Shown: positions 35,152-45,860, numbered from the stretch's first letter. The stretch is DNA of 64,000 nucleotides from Tatumella morbirosei (GCF_000757425.2 NZ_JPKR02000003.1:1674001-1738000); one strand, 5' to 3'. The notes: generated by a model from the sequence alone, not told the origin. Made by a program: numbers and translations.

Positions 35152-36321
35152 TTAGTTCGAGGGTGCCGCATAACGTAGTCGAAGGAGTACGTACCCAACG
35201 ACCGCAGACAGAATTGAACCACCAAGAATCCCCAGCTTAGCCTCATTCACCAGTTGCGCATACTGCTGGCCAAATGCCAGTGAGGCAATAAATATCGACA
35301 TGGTAAAACCAATACCGCACAACACACCGATGGTCGCGATATCTGCAAACCCGGTTTTGCCCGGAAATCTGGCAATCCCCAGTTTTGTACTCAGCCAGCA
35401 GACCAGGGAAATTCCCAGCGGTTTACCAATCAGCAAACCTGCAATAATACCTAAGGGTAAAGGCGATATCACATCTGACAGACTCAGGTTATCCAGCACG
35501 ACTCCGGCATTGGCAAAGGCAAACAAAGGCAGGATCAGCCAGCGACTCCAGGGTGCGAGACTATGCGCCAGTTTTATCGCAGCAGAATGTTCACCCTGCC
35601 CCTTCACCGGCATCATGAGTCCCAGGATGACACCTGCAATGGTGGCATGTATTCCTGAAGAGAGTACCGCATACCACAATACAACACCGGCCAGCAGCCA
35701 GATGCTGCGTTTTTGCACACCGGCACGATTCATCAGTGCCAGAATCAATACCATCACTGCCATGGCAGCCAGCGCCAACAGAGAGATATCGCTACTGTAA
35801 AACAGGGCAATGATAATAATAGCCCCCAGATCATCGATCACCGCCAGGGCCATCAGAAACACCCGCAGAACCGCCGGAACTCTGTGCCCCAGTAATGCCA
35901 ATATACCCAATGCAAAAGCGATATCCGTGGCGGTCGGAATGGCCCAGCCATTGCGAAATTCAGGCTGGTGCCCGTTAACCATCAGAAAGATTACGGCCGG
36001 AGCAATCATTCCTCCCAGCGCGGCCAACAGCGGAAAAATAGCCTGCTGACGGGTTGCCAGAGCACCACTCACCAGCTCCTGTTTAACCTCCAGCCCGACC
36101 AGCAGAAAAAAAAGCGCCATCAGGGCATCATTAATCCAGAACAAGGTATTGTGAGGATGTGCATCGGCACTGCTATCTCCCGACAGGGTAAAATGCAGAA
36201 AATGCTGATATCCCTCCGCACTCCAGCTGGCATTTGCCAGCACCATAGCAAGTATTGCAGCAACGATTAAGACCACACCGCCGGCCGCCTCGCTCAGGAA
36301 TATTTTTTTCAAAACTGACAT
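35152..36321 (-). CDS. nhaA: Na+/H+ antiporter NhaA
   Basis: NhaA exports sodium in exchange for two protons and maintains pH and salt tolerance. The 389-residue protein keeps the ion-binding Asp133, Asp163 and Asp164 and the pH-sensor-related His225 at exactly the E. coli positions, with twelve predicted membrane segments. In E. coli the activator gene nhaR follows nhaA; here no nhaR is present on either side, so sodium induction must work differently or from a distant regulator. Confidence 0.97.
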   Translation of the reverse strand: MSVLKKIFLSEAAGGVVLIVAAILAMVLANASWSAEGYQHFLHFTLSGDSSADAHPHNTLFWINDALMALFFLLVGLEVKQELVSGALATRQQAIFPLLAALGGMIAPAVIFLMVNGHQPEFRNGWAIPTATDIAFALGILALLGHRVPAVLRVFLMALAVIDDLGAIIIIALFYSSDISLLALAAMAVMVLILALMNRAGVQKRSIWLLAGVVLWYAVLSSGIHATIAGVILGLMMPVKGQGEHSAAIKLAHSLAPWSRWLILPLFAFANAGVVLDNLSLSDVISPLPLGIIAGLLIGKPLGISLVCWLSTKLGIARFPGKTGFADIATIGVLCGIGFTMSIFIASLAFGQQYAQLVNEAKLGILGGSILSAVVGYVLLRLRYAAPSN

Positions 36322-36410
36322 CAGTCTGCATCCTTCCGGTTTATTGTTACGGTTTGGATAATGATCTCAGTTATGTGACTGATTGCCAAACATTCCAGGA
36401 TTTATATACA

Positions 36411-36442
36411 AAAAAAAAGCCAGCACGACAGAGTACTGGCTT
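36411..36442 (-). terminator. dnaKJ operon terminator
   Basis: On the minus strand AAGCCAG pairs with CTGGCTT (stem extended by AC/GT pairs) and runs into eight consecutive U residues, 20 bases after the dnaJ stop codon. Confidence 0.93.
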
Positions 36443-36461
36443 GTTTCGTTGAACCGGAAGT

Positions 36462-37604
36462 TTACCGGGTCAAATCGTCAAAGAATTTCTTCACACCATC
36501 GAAGAAGCTTTTCGAACGGGGACTGTTATTATCACCTGACGGACCGCCCAGAGTCTCACCCAGTTCACTGAGTAACTCTTTCTGCTTCTCACTCAGATTC
36601 ACCGGTGTTTCGACGACCACACGGCACAACAAATCGCCGATAGAACCGCCACGTACCGATTTCACACCTTTGCCACGCATCCGGAATAATTTATCGGTTT
36701 GCGTGCCGGCAGGGATTTTCAGCTTCACCCTTCCGTCCAGGGTAGGAACTTCAATCTCCCCCCCCAGAGCCGCCATAGCAAAGTTAATCGGCACTTCACA
36801 GTAGAGATTATTATCTTCACGCTCGAAGATCGGGTGCTTTTTCACCGAGACCTGTACATAGAGATCACCGGCCGGTGCGCCCTGCTCACCCGCTTCACCT
36901 TCGCCACTCAGACGAATGCGATCACCGGTATCCACGCCTGGCGGAATTTTCACTGACAGCGTTTTGGTTTTCTCTACACGGCCATGACCGTGACAGGAGT
37001 TGCACGGATCTTTAATGATGGTCCCCCGCCCCTGACAGGTCGGACAGGGTTGCTGCACCGTAAAGAAGCCCTGACGCATTTGTACCTGACCCGCACCCTG
37101 GCAGGTAGTACAGGTTTGCGGTTTGGAACCTGCTTTCGCCCCGCTACCATGACAGGTATCGCATTCCTGGAGTGTCGGAATACGGATCTCTTTAGTCACG
37201 CCACGAACCGCTTCTTCAAGAGTCAGTTCCATGTTGTAACGCAGATCGGAACCCCGGGCAGCACGCTGGCGACGACCGCCGCCAAAAATATCACCGAATA
37301 CATCACCGAAGATATCGCCGAAATCTGCGCCGCCACCACCGAAGCCACCGCCGAATCCGCCGCCGCCCATGCCACCCTGTTCAAACGCCGCATGACCGTA
37401 CTGGTCATAAGCTGCACGCTTCTGATCATCTGTCAGAATTTCATAGGCTTCTTTAACTTCTTTAAACTTCTCTTCAGCCTGGGTATCGCCCGGGTTACGG
37501 TCAGGGTGATATTTCATTGCCAGCCGTTTATAGGCTTTTTTGATTTCACGCTCATCCGCTGATTTGGATACGCCTAAAACCTCGTAGTAATCACTCTTCG
37601 CCAT
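36462..37604 (-). CDS. dnaJ: Chaperone DnaJ
   Basis: DnaJ is the Hsp40 co-chaperone that binds substrates and activates DnaK's ATPase. The 380-residue protein has an N-terminal J domain with His33-Pro34-Asp35, a Gly/Phe-rich region ([25 protein letters not shown]...), four CxxCxGxG zinc-finger repeats ([32 protein letters not shown]), and the C-terminal substrate-binding part. It follows dnaK after a 103-base gap that contains a stable hairpin. Confidence 0.98.
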   Translation of the reverse strand: MAKSDYYEVLGVSKSADEREIKKAYKRLAMKYHPDRNPGDTQAEEKFKEVKEAYEILTDDQKRAAYDQYGHAAFEQGGMGGGGFGGGFGGGGADFGDIFGDVFGDIFGGGRRQRAARGSDLRYNMELTLEEAVRGVTKEIRIPTLQECDTCHGSGAKAGSKPQTCTTCQGAGQVQMRQGFFTVQQPCPTCQGRGTIIKDPCNSCHGHGRVEKTKTLSVKIPPGVDTGDRIRLSGEGEAGEQGAPAGDLYVQVSVKKHPIFEREDNNLYCEVPINFAMAALGGEIEVPTLDGRVKLKIPAGTQTDKLFRMRGKGVKSVRGGSIGDLLCRVVVETPVNLSEKQKELLSELGETLGGPSGDNNSPRSKSFFDGVKKFFDDLTR

Positions 37605-37627
37605 TTTTCATTGCCTTTAACATGATC

Positions 37628-37659
37628 GCACGGGCGTGGATATTCTCCGACGCCCGTGC
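37628..37659 (-). other. Intercistronic hairpin between dnaK and dnaJ
   Basis: GCACGGGCGT and ACGCCCGTGC form a perfect 10-bp stem with a 12-base loop, without a U-run. It could reduce read-through, or block RNase progress, so that less DnaJ than DnaK is made. Confidence 0.65.
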
Positions 37660-37707
37660 TGGTTAGCAGCGACAGAGTTGCCTGCCGCTGAGCCCGGTCA
37701 TGGGCAA

Positions 37708-39621
37708 TTATTTTTTGTCTTTTACTTCTTCAAATTCAGCGTCGACGACATCGTCATCTTTCTGAGCAGAAGCGTCTGCACCCTGAGTTTCACCGTTCGC
37801 CTGAGCCTGCTGCTGTGCCAGCTCCATCAGCTTACCGGACACCTCAACCAGCGCCTGAATTTTAGCGTCGATATCGGCTTTATCTTCTGCTTTCAGCGCA
37901 GTTTCCAGCGCAGTCAGTGCAGACTCAATCGGTGCTTTATCTTCAGCAGATAATTTATCACCGGCTTCTTCTAACTGTTTACGGGTGCTGTGTACCACCT
38001 GGTCACCCTGGTTACGCGCCTGAACCAGTTCTTCGAATTTACGGTCAGATTCAGCATTCAGTTCTGCATCACGGACCATTTTTTCGATTTCTTCATCGTT
38101 CAGACCGGAAGAAGCCTTAATAGTAATCTTCTGCTCTTTACCGCTGTTTTTGTCTTTAGCAGACACATGCAGGATACCATCCGCATCGATATCAAAAGTC
38201 ACTTCGATCTGTGGCATACCGCGTGGCGCTGCCTGAATACCGTCCAGGTTGAACTGACCCAGTGACTTGTTATCAGATGAACGTTTACGCTCACCCTGCA
38301 ACACATGGATAGTTACCGCAGACTGATTGTCTTCAGCTGTAGAGAACACCTGGCTGTGCTTGGTCGGGATAGTGGTGTTTTTGCTGATCAGACTGGTCAT
38401 CACACCACCCATGGTTTCAATACCCAGGGACAGCGGAGTAACGTCCAGCAACAGAACATCTTTAACATCACCAGCCAGTACACCGCCCTGAACCGCAGCA
38501 CCTACAGCTACCGCTTCATCCGGGTTAACGTCTTTACGTGGTTCTTTACCAAAGAACTCTTTTACTTTGGTCTGAACCAGTGGCATACGGGTCTGTCCGC
38601 CCACCAGAATCACGTCATTAATATCAGAGACTGACAGACCGGCATCTTTCAGAGCAACTTTCAGTGGCTCGATAGAACGGCTCACCAGGTCTTCGACCAG
38701 TGCTTCCAGTTTTGCACGCGTCACTTTGATGTTCAGGTGTTTAGGGCCTGTCGCATCCGCAGTCACGTAAGGCAGGTTAACGTCAGTCTGCTGTGCAGAA
38801 GAGAGTTCGATTTTCGCTTTCTCTGCCGCTTCTTTCAGACGTTGCATTGCCAGTGGATCGTTGCGCAGGTCAATGCCCTGCTCTTTCTTAAACTCGTCCA
38901 CCAGGTAGTTGATCAGACGGCTGTCGAAGTCTTCACCACCCAGGTGAGTATCACCATTGGTTGCCAGAACTTCGAAGGTTTTTTCGCCATCAACATCATC
39001 AATTTCGATGATTGAAATATCGAAAGTACCACCCCCCAGGTCATACACCGCAATAGTACGGTTGCCCTGGCCTTTATCCATACCGTATGCCAGTGCTGCA
39101 GCGGTTGGTTCGTTGATGATACGTTTGACTTCCAGACCTGCGATACGACCGGCATCTTTAGTCGCCTGACGCTGAGCATCGTTGAAGTATGCAGGTACAG
39201 TGATAACCGCTTCAGTCACTGGCTCACCCAGATAATCTTCAGCCGTTTTCTTCATTTTTTTCAGCACTTCCGCAGAGATCTGCGGTGGTGCCATTTTCTG
39301 GCCTTTCACATCCAGCCATGCATCACCGTTATCAGAACCGATGATTTTATAAGGCATAATTTTCAGGTCACGCTGAACTTCTTCGTCCTGGAAACGACGA
39401 CCAATCAGACGTTTGATAGCAAACAGAGTGTTTTGCGGGTTAGTCACGGCCTGACGTTTAGCAGGCTGGCCTACCAGAGTTTCGCCATCCTGGGTGTAAG
39501 CGATGATTGAAGGTGTTGTACGATCACCCTCAGCATTTTCCAGTACGCGTGCTTTACCACCATCCATAATTGCTACACATGAATTGGTTGTACCAAGGTC
39601 AATACCAATAATTTTACCCAT
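37708..39621 (-). CDS. dnaK: Chaperone DnaK (Hsp70)
   Basis: DnaK is the main cytosolic Hsp70, folding new and stress-damaged proteins with DnaJ and GrpE. The 637-residue protein (E. coli 638) begins [21 protein letters not shown]; the nucleotide-binding domain has [13 protein letters not shown] and VGGQTRMP, the interdomain linker is [16 protein letters not shown], and the C-terminus is EEVKDKK. Two sigma-32 promoters lie upstream, as in E. coli. Confidence 0.99.
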   Translation of the reverse strand: MGKIIGIDLGTTNSCVAIMDGGKARVLENAEGDRTTPSIIAYTQDGETLVGQPAKRQAVTNPQNTLFAIKRLIGRRFQDEEVQRDLKIMPYKIIGSDNGDAWLDVKGQKMAPPQISAEVLKKMKKTAEDYLGEPVTEAVITVPAYFNDAQRQATKDAGRIAGLEVKRIINEPTAAALAYGMDKGQGNRTIAVYDLGGGTFDISIIEIDDVDGEKTFEVLATNGDTHLGGEDFDSRLINYLVDEFKKEQGIDLRNDPLAMQRLKEAAEKAKIELSSAQQTDVNLPYVTADATGPKHLNIKVTRAKLEALVEDLVSRSIEPLKVALKDAGLSVSDINDVILVGGQTRMPLVQTKVKEFFGKEPRKDVNPDEAVAVGAAVQGGVLAGDVKDVLLLDVTPLSLGIETMGGVMTSLISKNTTIPTKHSQVFSTAEDNQSAVTIHVLQGERKRSSDNKSLGQFNLDGIQAAPRGMPQIEVTFDIDADGILHVSAKDKNSGKEQKITIKASSGLNDEEIEKMVRDAELNAESDRKFEELVQARNQGDQVVHSTRKQLEEAGDKLSAEDKAPIESALTALETALKAEDKADIDAKIQALVEVSGKLMELAQQQAQANGETQGADASAQKDDDVVDAEFEEVKDKK

Positions 39622-39669
39622 CTCTACACATCTCCCACTTAAATTCTGTTTTCGTTCGGATATGAACCT

Positions 39670-39700
39670 TAAATGCGGTCACTGGTGATTAATTCAAGCC
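39670..39700 (-). promoter_or_regulatory. Heat-shock (sigma-32) promoter P2 of dnaK
   Basis: On the minus strand GGCTTGAA (39700-39693) and CCGCATTTA (39678-39670), 14 bases apart, match the sigma-32 pattern CTTGAAA / CCCCATnT, about 50-80 bases upstream of dnaK. Confidence 0.75.
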
Positions 39701-39744
39701 CCGGATTGCATATTTTTTTTCGGCTCATAACTCGCTATGTGAAC

Positions 39745-39775
39745 TAGATGGGGTCAGTTTGACGACCATCAAGGG
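39745..39775 (-). promoter_or_regulatory. Heat-shock (sigma-32) promoter P1 of dnaK
   Basis: On the minus strand CCCTTGAT (39775-39768) and CCCCATCTA (39753-39745) are separated by 14 bases and match the sigma-32 consensus, with the same sequence style as E. coli dnaK P1. An A/T-rich repeat (39781-39798) lies just upstream. Confidence 0.85.
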
Positions 39776-39898
39776 TCGGAGTAAAAAAAGTAAAAAAAGC
39801 AGCGTGATGACAGCAGGCTTGTCACTCATGGTGCACATGCCTCATTGGTTCGACCCGCCAGCGTAAAAGGGGGATAAATGAGAAAGAAGGTGTAAATA

Positions 39899-39921
39899 CC
39901 CAGGGGGCAGCGCCCCCTGGG
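39899..39921 (-). terminator. Hairpin after the MFS transporter
   Basis: CCCAGGGGGC and GCCCCCTGGG form a perfect 10-bp stem with a 3-base loop, three bases past the transporter stop codon. The minus-strand sequence after it (TATTTACA) is only moderately U-rich. Confidence 0.75.
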
Positions 39922-39924
39922 TGT

Positions 39925-41218
39925 TCAGGCTCTGGCCTGGCGGGGAGAGCGGGTCTGAGAATGCAGATATAAACCGGTCACCGCCCCCATCACACATAAC
40001 CCGACAATGTACCCGCAGGGAGCCAGTGGAGTCATCCTTAATGCCAGTGTCACAAAAACAGGAGTCAGGCCACCGAACAATGCATAAGAGAGGTTGTAGG
40101 CCAAAGAAATACCACTGAAACGAACCGCCGGCGGGAAAGCCCGTACCATAATATACGGCACTATTCCGACAGTCCCGACGCAGAGTCCGGTCAGTGCATA
40201 AGCAGCAATAAGATACTGTGGATGAGTGGCGATAACATGGAAAAATAGCCCACTGCTGATGGCCAGTAACAGGCAGCCTACGGATAAACAAACTCCGGCA
40301 CCAAAACGGTCAACCAGCCAGCCGGCAATAATGCATCCCAATAACAGCATGACAGTGGCGATACTGTTAGCCTGCAGACTGAGTGCCGCCGGAATATGAT
40401 GCATTTTTTTGCATCAATGCCGGAGCCATCAGAATAATCACCACGATAGCAGCAGACAGTAGCCATGTCAGCAGTACCGAGATCAACAGACTTTTACGGT
40501 GGAAACGAATAACCGTATTCAGTGGCATAGCTTCAGATAATGATTTCTGCTGCTGCATCTGGCGAAACACCGGCGTTTCCTGCAACCAACGACGCAGATA
40601 CAAGGCCACAAAGCCGAAAACACCACCGAGCAGAAATGCCAGCCGCCAACCGGTGGAGGCTACCTGCTCCGGAGACATACTGCGGTTAACCGCGCCGGCC
40701 ACCATTGACCCCAGCAGAATGCCCACCGTTAGCCCGGCGGTGAGAGTGCCACAGGCAATGCCAGTCCGGTTGCCCGGGACATGTTCGGCAACGAACACCC
40801 AGGCACCAGGTACCTCACCACCAATGGCCGCACCCTGTAATAAACGCATAAGTAACATCAACAGGGGAGCAGCCAGACCGATTGACTGGTAGGAAGGTAA
40901 TAATCCCATCGCCAGAGTCGGCAGTGCCATTAACAGAATACTCAGGCTAAACATCTTCTTACGCCCAAGAATATCGCCAAAATGCGCCATCACAATCCCG
41001 CCCAGGGGTCTGGCCAGATATCCGGCAGCAAAAATACCAAAGGTCTGAACCTGACGTAACCATTCAGGAATATCCGCCGGAAAGAACAGGTCGCCGATAA
41101 CCGCAGCGAAAAACACGAAAATAATAAAATCGTAAAATTCCAAAGCACCGCCCAGCGCGGCAAGAATGAGTGTTTTGTAGTCCTGCGCGCTCAGGCGGCT
41201 TGAAGGGCGATTATCCAT
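39925..41218 (-). pseudogene. MFS metabolite:H+ symporter split by a one-base frameshift
   Basis: Two overlapping minus-strand frames encode the two halves of one major facilitator. The first (41218 down to 40367) gives the N-terminal half with the MHS-family loop GRKKMF and FYDFIIFVFFAAVIGDLFFP; the second (40404 down to 39925) gives the last helices. They meet at a run of seven A residues (about 40407-40413 on the minus strand). With six A residues the protein would read continuously as LMQKMHHIPAALSL and be about 430 residues, a normal length for the metabolite:H+ symporter (ShiA/ProP-like) group. No other damage is visible, so a recent mutation, transcriptional slippage or a sequencing error are all possible. 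The substrate is unknown, and no good ribosome binding site precedes the ATG. Confidence 0.8.
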
Positions 41219-41336
41219 AATAAAATATACTTTTCAGAGGTCAGACCAAAGGGATGATTGTAAATATTTTCTTACTATATCGGCAATCAATCACCACACC
41301 AGCACCAATGAATTTTATCCTTAAAAAAATTTATTT

Positions 41337-41924
41337 TTAGTCGTTTATCTCACGCCTTGCACTTTTAGGACGAAATGCTGCTACCACCTGTGGATCGGTT
41401 TCGATGTAAGGCCCTTCCAGCAACTGTAAACAATAAGGTACACTCGCAAAGATTCCGGCAACTTTGACCTGGCCGGACTCATCTTTTAGCCCTTCCAGGG
41501 TTTCTTTAATCGATTTTGGCTGACCCGGCAGGTTCAGGATAAGTGCCTGTTTACGGATAACCCCTGTCTGTCTTGACAGAATCGCTGTCGGAACAAAATT
41601 AAGGCTGATCTGGCGCATCTGCTCGCCAAAACCAGGCATCACACGGTCAGCCACTGCCAGAGTTGCATCCGGGGTCACATCACGCAAAGCAGGCCCGGTA
41701 CCACCCGTGGTCAACACCAGGTGACAATGTTGCTCATCGACCAGATCTTTCAGAGTCTGTTCTATCAACCCCTGCTCGTCCGGAATTACCCGGCTTTCCA
41801 GCTGAAACGGCGTGATCAGCGCCCGGGACAGCCATTCACTGAGGGCCGGTATCCCCTGATCCTGATATACCCCCTGAGAGGCGCGGTCGGAAACGGAAAC
41901 CAGTCCGATACGTAAAATAGTCAT
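41337..41924 (-). CDS. mog: Molybdopterin adenylyltransferase Mog
   Basis: Mog adenylylates molybdopterin before molybdenum insertion by MoeA. The 195-residue protein equals E. coli Mog in length; the MoaB/Mog-fold motifs TTGGTGPALRDVTPDAT and LILNLPGQPKSIKETL are intact, as are GIFASVPYCLQLLEGPYIET and the start LRIGLVSVSDRAS. It follows talB on the same strand with a 100-base gap holding the talB hairpin. Confidence 0.97.
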   Translation of the reverse strand: MTILRIGLVSVSDRASQGVYQDQGIPALSEWLSRALITPFQLESRVIPDEQGLIEQTLKDLVDEQHCHLVLTTGGTGPALRDVTPDATLAVADRVMPGFGEQMRQISLNFVPTAILSRQTGVIRKQALILNLPGQPKSIKETLEGLKDESGQVKVAGIFASVPYCLQLLEGPYIETDPQVVAAFRPKSARREIND

Positions 41925-41991
41925 GATAAATCACTTTGTCTGAGGGCCGCCGATGGCAGCAAATGCGGGGAATAAAAGGGAATGCTGATAT

Positions 41992-42016
41992 CCCGCAGCA
42001 ACAGCGCTGCTGCGGG
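41992..42016 (-). terminator. Hairpin after talB
   Basis: CCCGCAGCA and TGCTGCGGG form a perfect 9-bp stem with a 7-base loop, about nine bases past the talB stop; a U-run is absent. Confidence 0.55.
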
Positions 42017-42024
42017 CAGGTTAA

Positions 42025-42978
42025 TTACAGCAAATCTGCAATCATTTTTTCCAGTTTGCCCTGGTCCAGAGCAAAGTTACGGATACCCTGAGCCAGTTTA
42101 TCGATAGCCATTGGATCCTGGTTATGTTCCCACAGGAATTCAGCTTCTGACATTTTTTCCGGACGGGCTTTCACTTCACCGCTGTAGCTCAGCTTGCGCT
42201 CAACTTCACCGTCAGTTTCTGACAGCTCTTTCAGCAGTCCCGGAGAAATGGTCAGACGGTCACAACCGGCCAGCTCAAGAATTTCGCCAGTGTTACGGAA
42301 ACTAGCGCCCATAACGACAGTTTCATAACCATGCTGTTTGTAGTAGTTGTAGATTTCAGCGACAGAAACTACGCCCGGATCTTCGTGAGGTGCGTACTCT
42401 TTTTTGTCGGTGTTAGCTTTGTACCAGTCAAGGATACGACCGACGAACGGAGAAATCAGGAAAACACCCGCTTCCGCACAAGCCCGTGCCTGAGCAAAAG
42501 AGAACAGCAGTGTCAGGTTACAGTTGATGCCTTCTTTTTCCAGGCGCTCTGCCGCACGAATCCCCTGCCAGGTGGAAGCCAGTTTGATCAGAATACGATC
42601 ATTGCTGATACCGGCATCGTTATACAGTTTAATCAGGCTGTGGGCTTTAGCGATACTCGCTTCGGTGTCATAAGACAGACGAGCATCAACTTCGGTCGAG
42701 ATGCGGCCAGGGATTAATTTCAGAATTTCCAGACCGATATTTACGGCCAGCTTGTCAGAGGCGAAAGCAATCTGCTTATCTTTATCGTCGCTCTGCTTAC
42801 GTGCCCATTCGATAGCTTCATCAATCAGCTTACGGTATTCAGGAATCTGAGCAGCATTGAGAATCAGTGAAGGGTTAGTGGTTGCATCCTGTGGTTGGTA
42901 CAGTTTCATTGCTGCAATGTCACCCGTATCGGCAACGACTGTGGTTAACTTGCGCAGTGAGGTAAGTTTGTCCGTCAT
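42025..42978 (-). CDS. talB: Transaldolase B
   Basis: Transaldolase moves a dihydroxyacetone unit between sugar phosphates in the non-oxidative pentose phosphate pathway. The 317-residue protein equals E. coli TalB in length and has the Schiff-base Lys132 in [11 protein letters not shown], with [10 protein letters not shown] near the N-terminus and [19 protein letters not shown] in the barrel. It is divergent from yaaA; 261 bases between them hold both promoters. Confidence 0.98.
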   Translation of the reverse strand: MTDKLTSLRKLTTVVADTGDIAAMKLYQPQDATTNPSLILNAAQIPEYRKLIDEAIEWARKQSDDKDKQIAFASDKLAVNIGLEILKLIPGRISTEVDARLSYDTEASIAKAHSLIKLYNDAGISNDRILIKLASTWQGIRAAERLEKEGINCNLTLLFSFAQARACAEAGVFLISPFVGRILDWYKANTDKKEYAPHEDPGVVSVAEIYNYYKQHGYETVVMGASFRNTGEILELAGCDRLTISPGLLKELSETDGEVERKLSYSGEVKARPEKMSEAEFLWEHNQDPMAIDKLAQGIRNFALDQGKLEKMIADLL

Positions 42979-43239
42979 GTTTGCTTCTCTTCTGTTGAAC
43001 TGTCAGGGTAAAAAAGCCTCTCCGGATAATATCACGCACTTCCTGAGGTGCAAGACCAGCCCGGCGAAACAATCACGAAATCGCATTGTACAACACAGGC
43101 ATTCGCCCCCGGTTTTCCCGGCCATCTGCCCTATACCATAGCCCGGATGAATGACAACGATTGATCTATCCGTGCAACTTTTTTGTTACACTGCCGGTAA
43201 AACAGTGAGCCCACGCGGGCCAGATATAAGGATTAAACG

Positions 43240-44019
43240 ATGTTGATGGTTATCTCTCCGGCCAAAACGCTGGATTATGAAAGCCCGCTGGCGACCCAAA
43301 AATATACTCAACCAGCACTGTTAAAATATTCTCAGCAATTAATTGATATAGCCCGTCAGTTGTCCCCGGCGCAGGTGGCTTCATTGATGAGTATCAGTGA
43401 TAAACTGGCCCATCTGAATGCTGAGCGATTCAATGACTGGCAGGCAGACTTCACCCCTGACAACGCCCGTCAGGCTATTCTGGCCTTTAAAGGTGACGTC
43501 TATACCGGGCTTGCGGCTGACAGCCTGAGTGACGATGATTTTACTTTCGCCCAACAACACCTGCGTATGCTTTCGGGATTATATGGTGTGCTTCGTCCAC
43601 TGGATTTAATGCAACCCTACCGGCTGGAAATGGGAATTAAACTGGCGAATCCGCAAGGCAAAGATCTCTATAGTTTCTGGGGAGACCGGTTGACCAAAGT
43701 GCTTATTGAAGCTCTGGCAGACCAGGGCGATGATGTACTGATTAACCTGGCTTCTGATGAGTATTTCAAAGCCGTAAAACCAAAACAGCTGGCCGGTAAA
43801 ATTATTAAGCCGGTATTCCTGGATGAGAAGAACGGTAAATTTAAAGTCATCAGTTTCTACGCCAAGAAAGCGCGCGGACTGATGTGCCGTTACATTATTC
43901 GCAATCGCCTGACCAGCCCGGAGCAACTGACCGCTTTCGACAGTGAAGGCTACTTTTTTGACGGTGCTGCCAGCGACGGACAAGAACTGGTGTTTAAACG
44001 CCACGAACAATCAGCCTGA
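43240..44019 (+). CDS. yaaA: Peroxide-stress protein YaaA
   Basis: YaaA (DUF328/UPF0246) lowers intracellular free iron during hydrogen peroxide stress and is in the OxyR regulon of E. coli. The 259-residue protein (E. coli 258) shows [47 protein letters not shown] and [21 protein letters not shown]-type site precedes the ATG. I could not identify an OxyR site with confidence in the upstream region. Confidence 0.96.
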   Translation: MLMVISPAKTLDYESPLATQKYTQPALLKYSQQLIDIARQLSPAQVASLMSISDKLAHLNAERFNDWQADFTPDNARQAILAFKGDVYTGLAADSLSDDDFTFAQQHLRMLSGLYGVLRPLDLMQPYRLEMGIKLANPQGKDLYSFWGDRLTKVLIEALADQGDDVLINLASDEYFKAVKPKQLAGKIIKPVFLDEKNGKFKVISFYAKKARGLMCRYIIRNRLTSPEQLTAFDSEGYFFDGAASDGQELVFKRHEQSA

Positions 44020-44084
44020 CCGAAGAAAACCGTCGAGGCTGATGGAGGAAAATCATTCAGCAACGACGGTAATCCCAAAGAAAC

Positions 44085-44489
44085 TCAGGCTGTTTCTGTA
44101 TCCAATAGATCCGTACCGTATGAATTATCAATACTGCATAACCAGCGTCCGTCCGGTTCCTTCCGAAAAACATAGGTCGCCCGACGACTGATTTCCACGG
44201 GTTCGCCGTGCGGGCCCGGGAAAGTTAATTGAGTTTCCATGATCACCAGGGCATCTCCACCCCCTTCAATCACCTGCATATCCCCCTGGGTGACCTGTAA
44301 CTGTCCCTGAAAATAGTCAGAAATCAGCCCAAAGGCTTGACGAATATCCGATTTTCCGCGGGCAATCATACCGGGCTTAATCACCAGTGCGGCATCTTCA
44401 GTGTAATGCTCCATCACTGCATCAAAGTCTCCGGCAGAAATCGCCCGGTCACAATCTTCGATAATCTGCCGAACAGGGTGGGAGGTCAT
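44085..44489 (-). CDS. SnoaL-like / nuclear transport factor 2-fold protein
   Basis: The 134-residue protein has the shape of the SnoaL/DUF4440 (SgcJ/EcaC) group: CDRAISAGDFDAVMEHYTEDAALVIKPG at the N-terminus and RRATYVFRKEPDGRWLCSIDNSYG at the C-terminus, typical of a small alpha+beta barrel with a cavity. Its reaction or ligand is unknown. The start at 44489 follows a GGAG site by five bases; an adjacent ATG at 44492 is possible, while the upstream ATG at 44534 would add 15 residues of poor character. It is not part of the E. coli order here and lies between yaaA (convergent) and thrC (same strand, upstream). Confidence 0.75.
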   Translation of the reverse strand: MTSHPVRQIIEDCDRAISAGDFDAVMEHYTEDAALVIKPGMIARGKSDIRQAFGLISDYFQGQLQVTQGDMQVIEGGGDALVIMETQLTFPGPHGEPVEISRRATYVFRKEPDGRWLCSIDNSYGTDLLDTETA

Positions 44490-44567
44490 CATAGCTCCGG
44501 CTGGCTGGAGGGATATGGGAAAACCTGCAGGCAAACAACGCCTGCAGGAGAGTCATTACCGAAAAGA

Positions 44568-45860
44568 TCAGACGCGTTTGGTCAGCAGATACTCTTTTAA
44601 CACGGCAAAATCGGCCGGTAAGTTGTCGGACAGCAGAGGCAGATTGGCACGTTCAGCTAATTCGGCCGGTAACGGCAGATCTTTCTGCAGAATCTCGTCC
44701 ACGCTCTCTTTGAATTTTGCCGGATGCGCGGTGCCCAGGAATAACCCATATTCACCGTCACGTAACTGATCACGCAGCATACGCCACGCAATCGCGGCAT
44801 GAGGTTCAGAAATATAACCTTCTGCGGCCAGCTCACGCATCGCCGCACGGGTCTGCTCGTCGCTCAGTGCGCCGTAGGCCAGCTCGTCCAGTTGCCAGGT
44901 TTTACGGCGGAATAACTCCTCGACGCGTGGCCAGTTGTTCGGCTGGCTGACATCCATAGCATTAGAAAGCGTCGCGACAGTCTTATTCGGCGCCCACTCA
45001 CCGCTGCTCAGGAAACGGGGAACAGTGTCATTGGCATTAGTCGCGGCAATAAAACGTTTTACCGGCAGCCCAAGGCTTTTCGCCAGTAATCCGGCGGTGA
45101 GATCACCGAAGTTTCCACTGGGTACTGAAATCACCAGTTGGTTACGTTTTTCCTGTGGTAACTGAGCTACCGCTTCGAAGTAATAGCAGACCTGAGCCAG
45201 TAAGCGGCTGATATTGATGGAGTTCGCGGAGTTAAGGCCGATCGTCTGCTTCAGTGACTGATCATCAAAAGCCTGTTTCACCAGTGCCTGGCAGGCATCA
45301 AAATCGCCATCTACCGCAATAGTCTGGATATTCCCACCGAGGGTACAGAACAGTTTTTCCTGTAGCGGGCTGATTTTGCCCTGAGGATAGAGAATAACTA
45401 CCCGGATATTTTCCATGCCATAAAAAGCATGAGCCACCGCCGCGCCGGTATCCCCGGAGGTTGCCGTCAGAATAGTGATTTTCTCATCTTTATCACTGCT
45501 CAAAGCCAGCATTTGCGCCATAAACCGGCCGCCAAAGTCTTTGAATGCCAGTGTAGGGCCGTGGAACAACTCCAGGCAGGCGATATCGTCTGAGACAGGC
45601 TGCACCGGAGCCGGGAAAGCAAACGCAGCCTTTACCCGTTCAGCCAGTTCTGCTTCAGGGATCTCATCACCGATAAATGCTGACAAAATTTTGCTGCTGC
45701 GGCTGACAAAGTCCAGCTCCAGCAACTGATCAATTTCGGTCAGTTCAAACTCTGGCAGCTCATTCGGAAAGAACAGCCCCTGTTGTGAACCCAGGCCCTG
45801 TTTTACGGCCTGAGTGAAACTGACCTGCTCGTTATGATCTTTCAGATTATATAATTTCAT
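44568..45860 (-). CDS. thrC: Threonine synthase
   Basis: ThrC converts O-phosphohomoserine to threonine with pyridoxal phosphate. The 430-residue protein (E. coli 428) has the PLP lysine Lys107 in HGPTLAFKDFGGRF, the ATSGDTGAAVAHAF phosphate-binding loop, and SVPSGNFGDLTAG. It starts three bases after the thrB stop and ends the thr operon. Confidence 0.98.
   Translation of the reverse strand: MKLYNLKDHNEQVSFTQAVKQGLGSQQGLFFPNELPEFELTEIDQLLELDFVSRSSKILSAFIGDEIPEAELAERVKAAFAFPAPVQPVSDDIACLELFHGPTLAFKDFGGRFMAQMLALSSDKDEKITILTATSGDTGAAVAHAFYGMENIRVVILYPQGKISPLQEKLFCTLGGNIQTIAVDGDFDACQALVKQAFDDQSLKQTIGLNSANSINISRLLAQVCYYFEAVAQLPQEKRNQLVISVPSGNFGDLTAGLLAKSLGLPVKRFIAATNANDTVPRFLSSGEWAPNKTVATLSNAMDVSQPNNWPRVEELFRRKTWQLDELAYGALSDEQTRAAMRELAAEGYISEPHAAIAWRMLRDQLRDGEYGLFLGTAHPAKFKESVDEILQKDLPLPAELAERANLPLLSDNLPADFAVLKEYLLTKRV

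Noticed and set aside
38305-39015. Plus-strand frames opposite dnaK
   Set aside because: Antisense shadows caused by codon bias in dnaK; no independent support.
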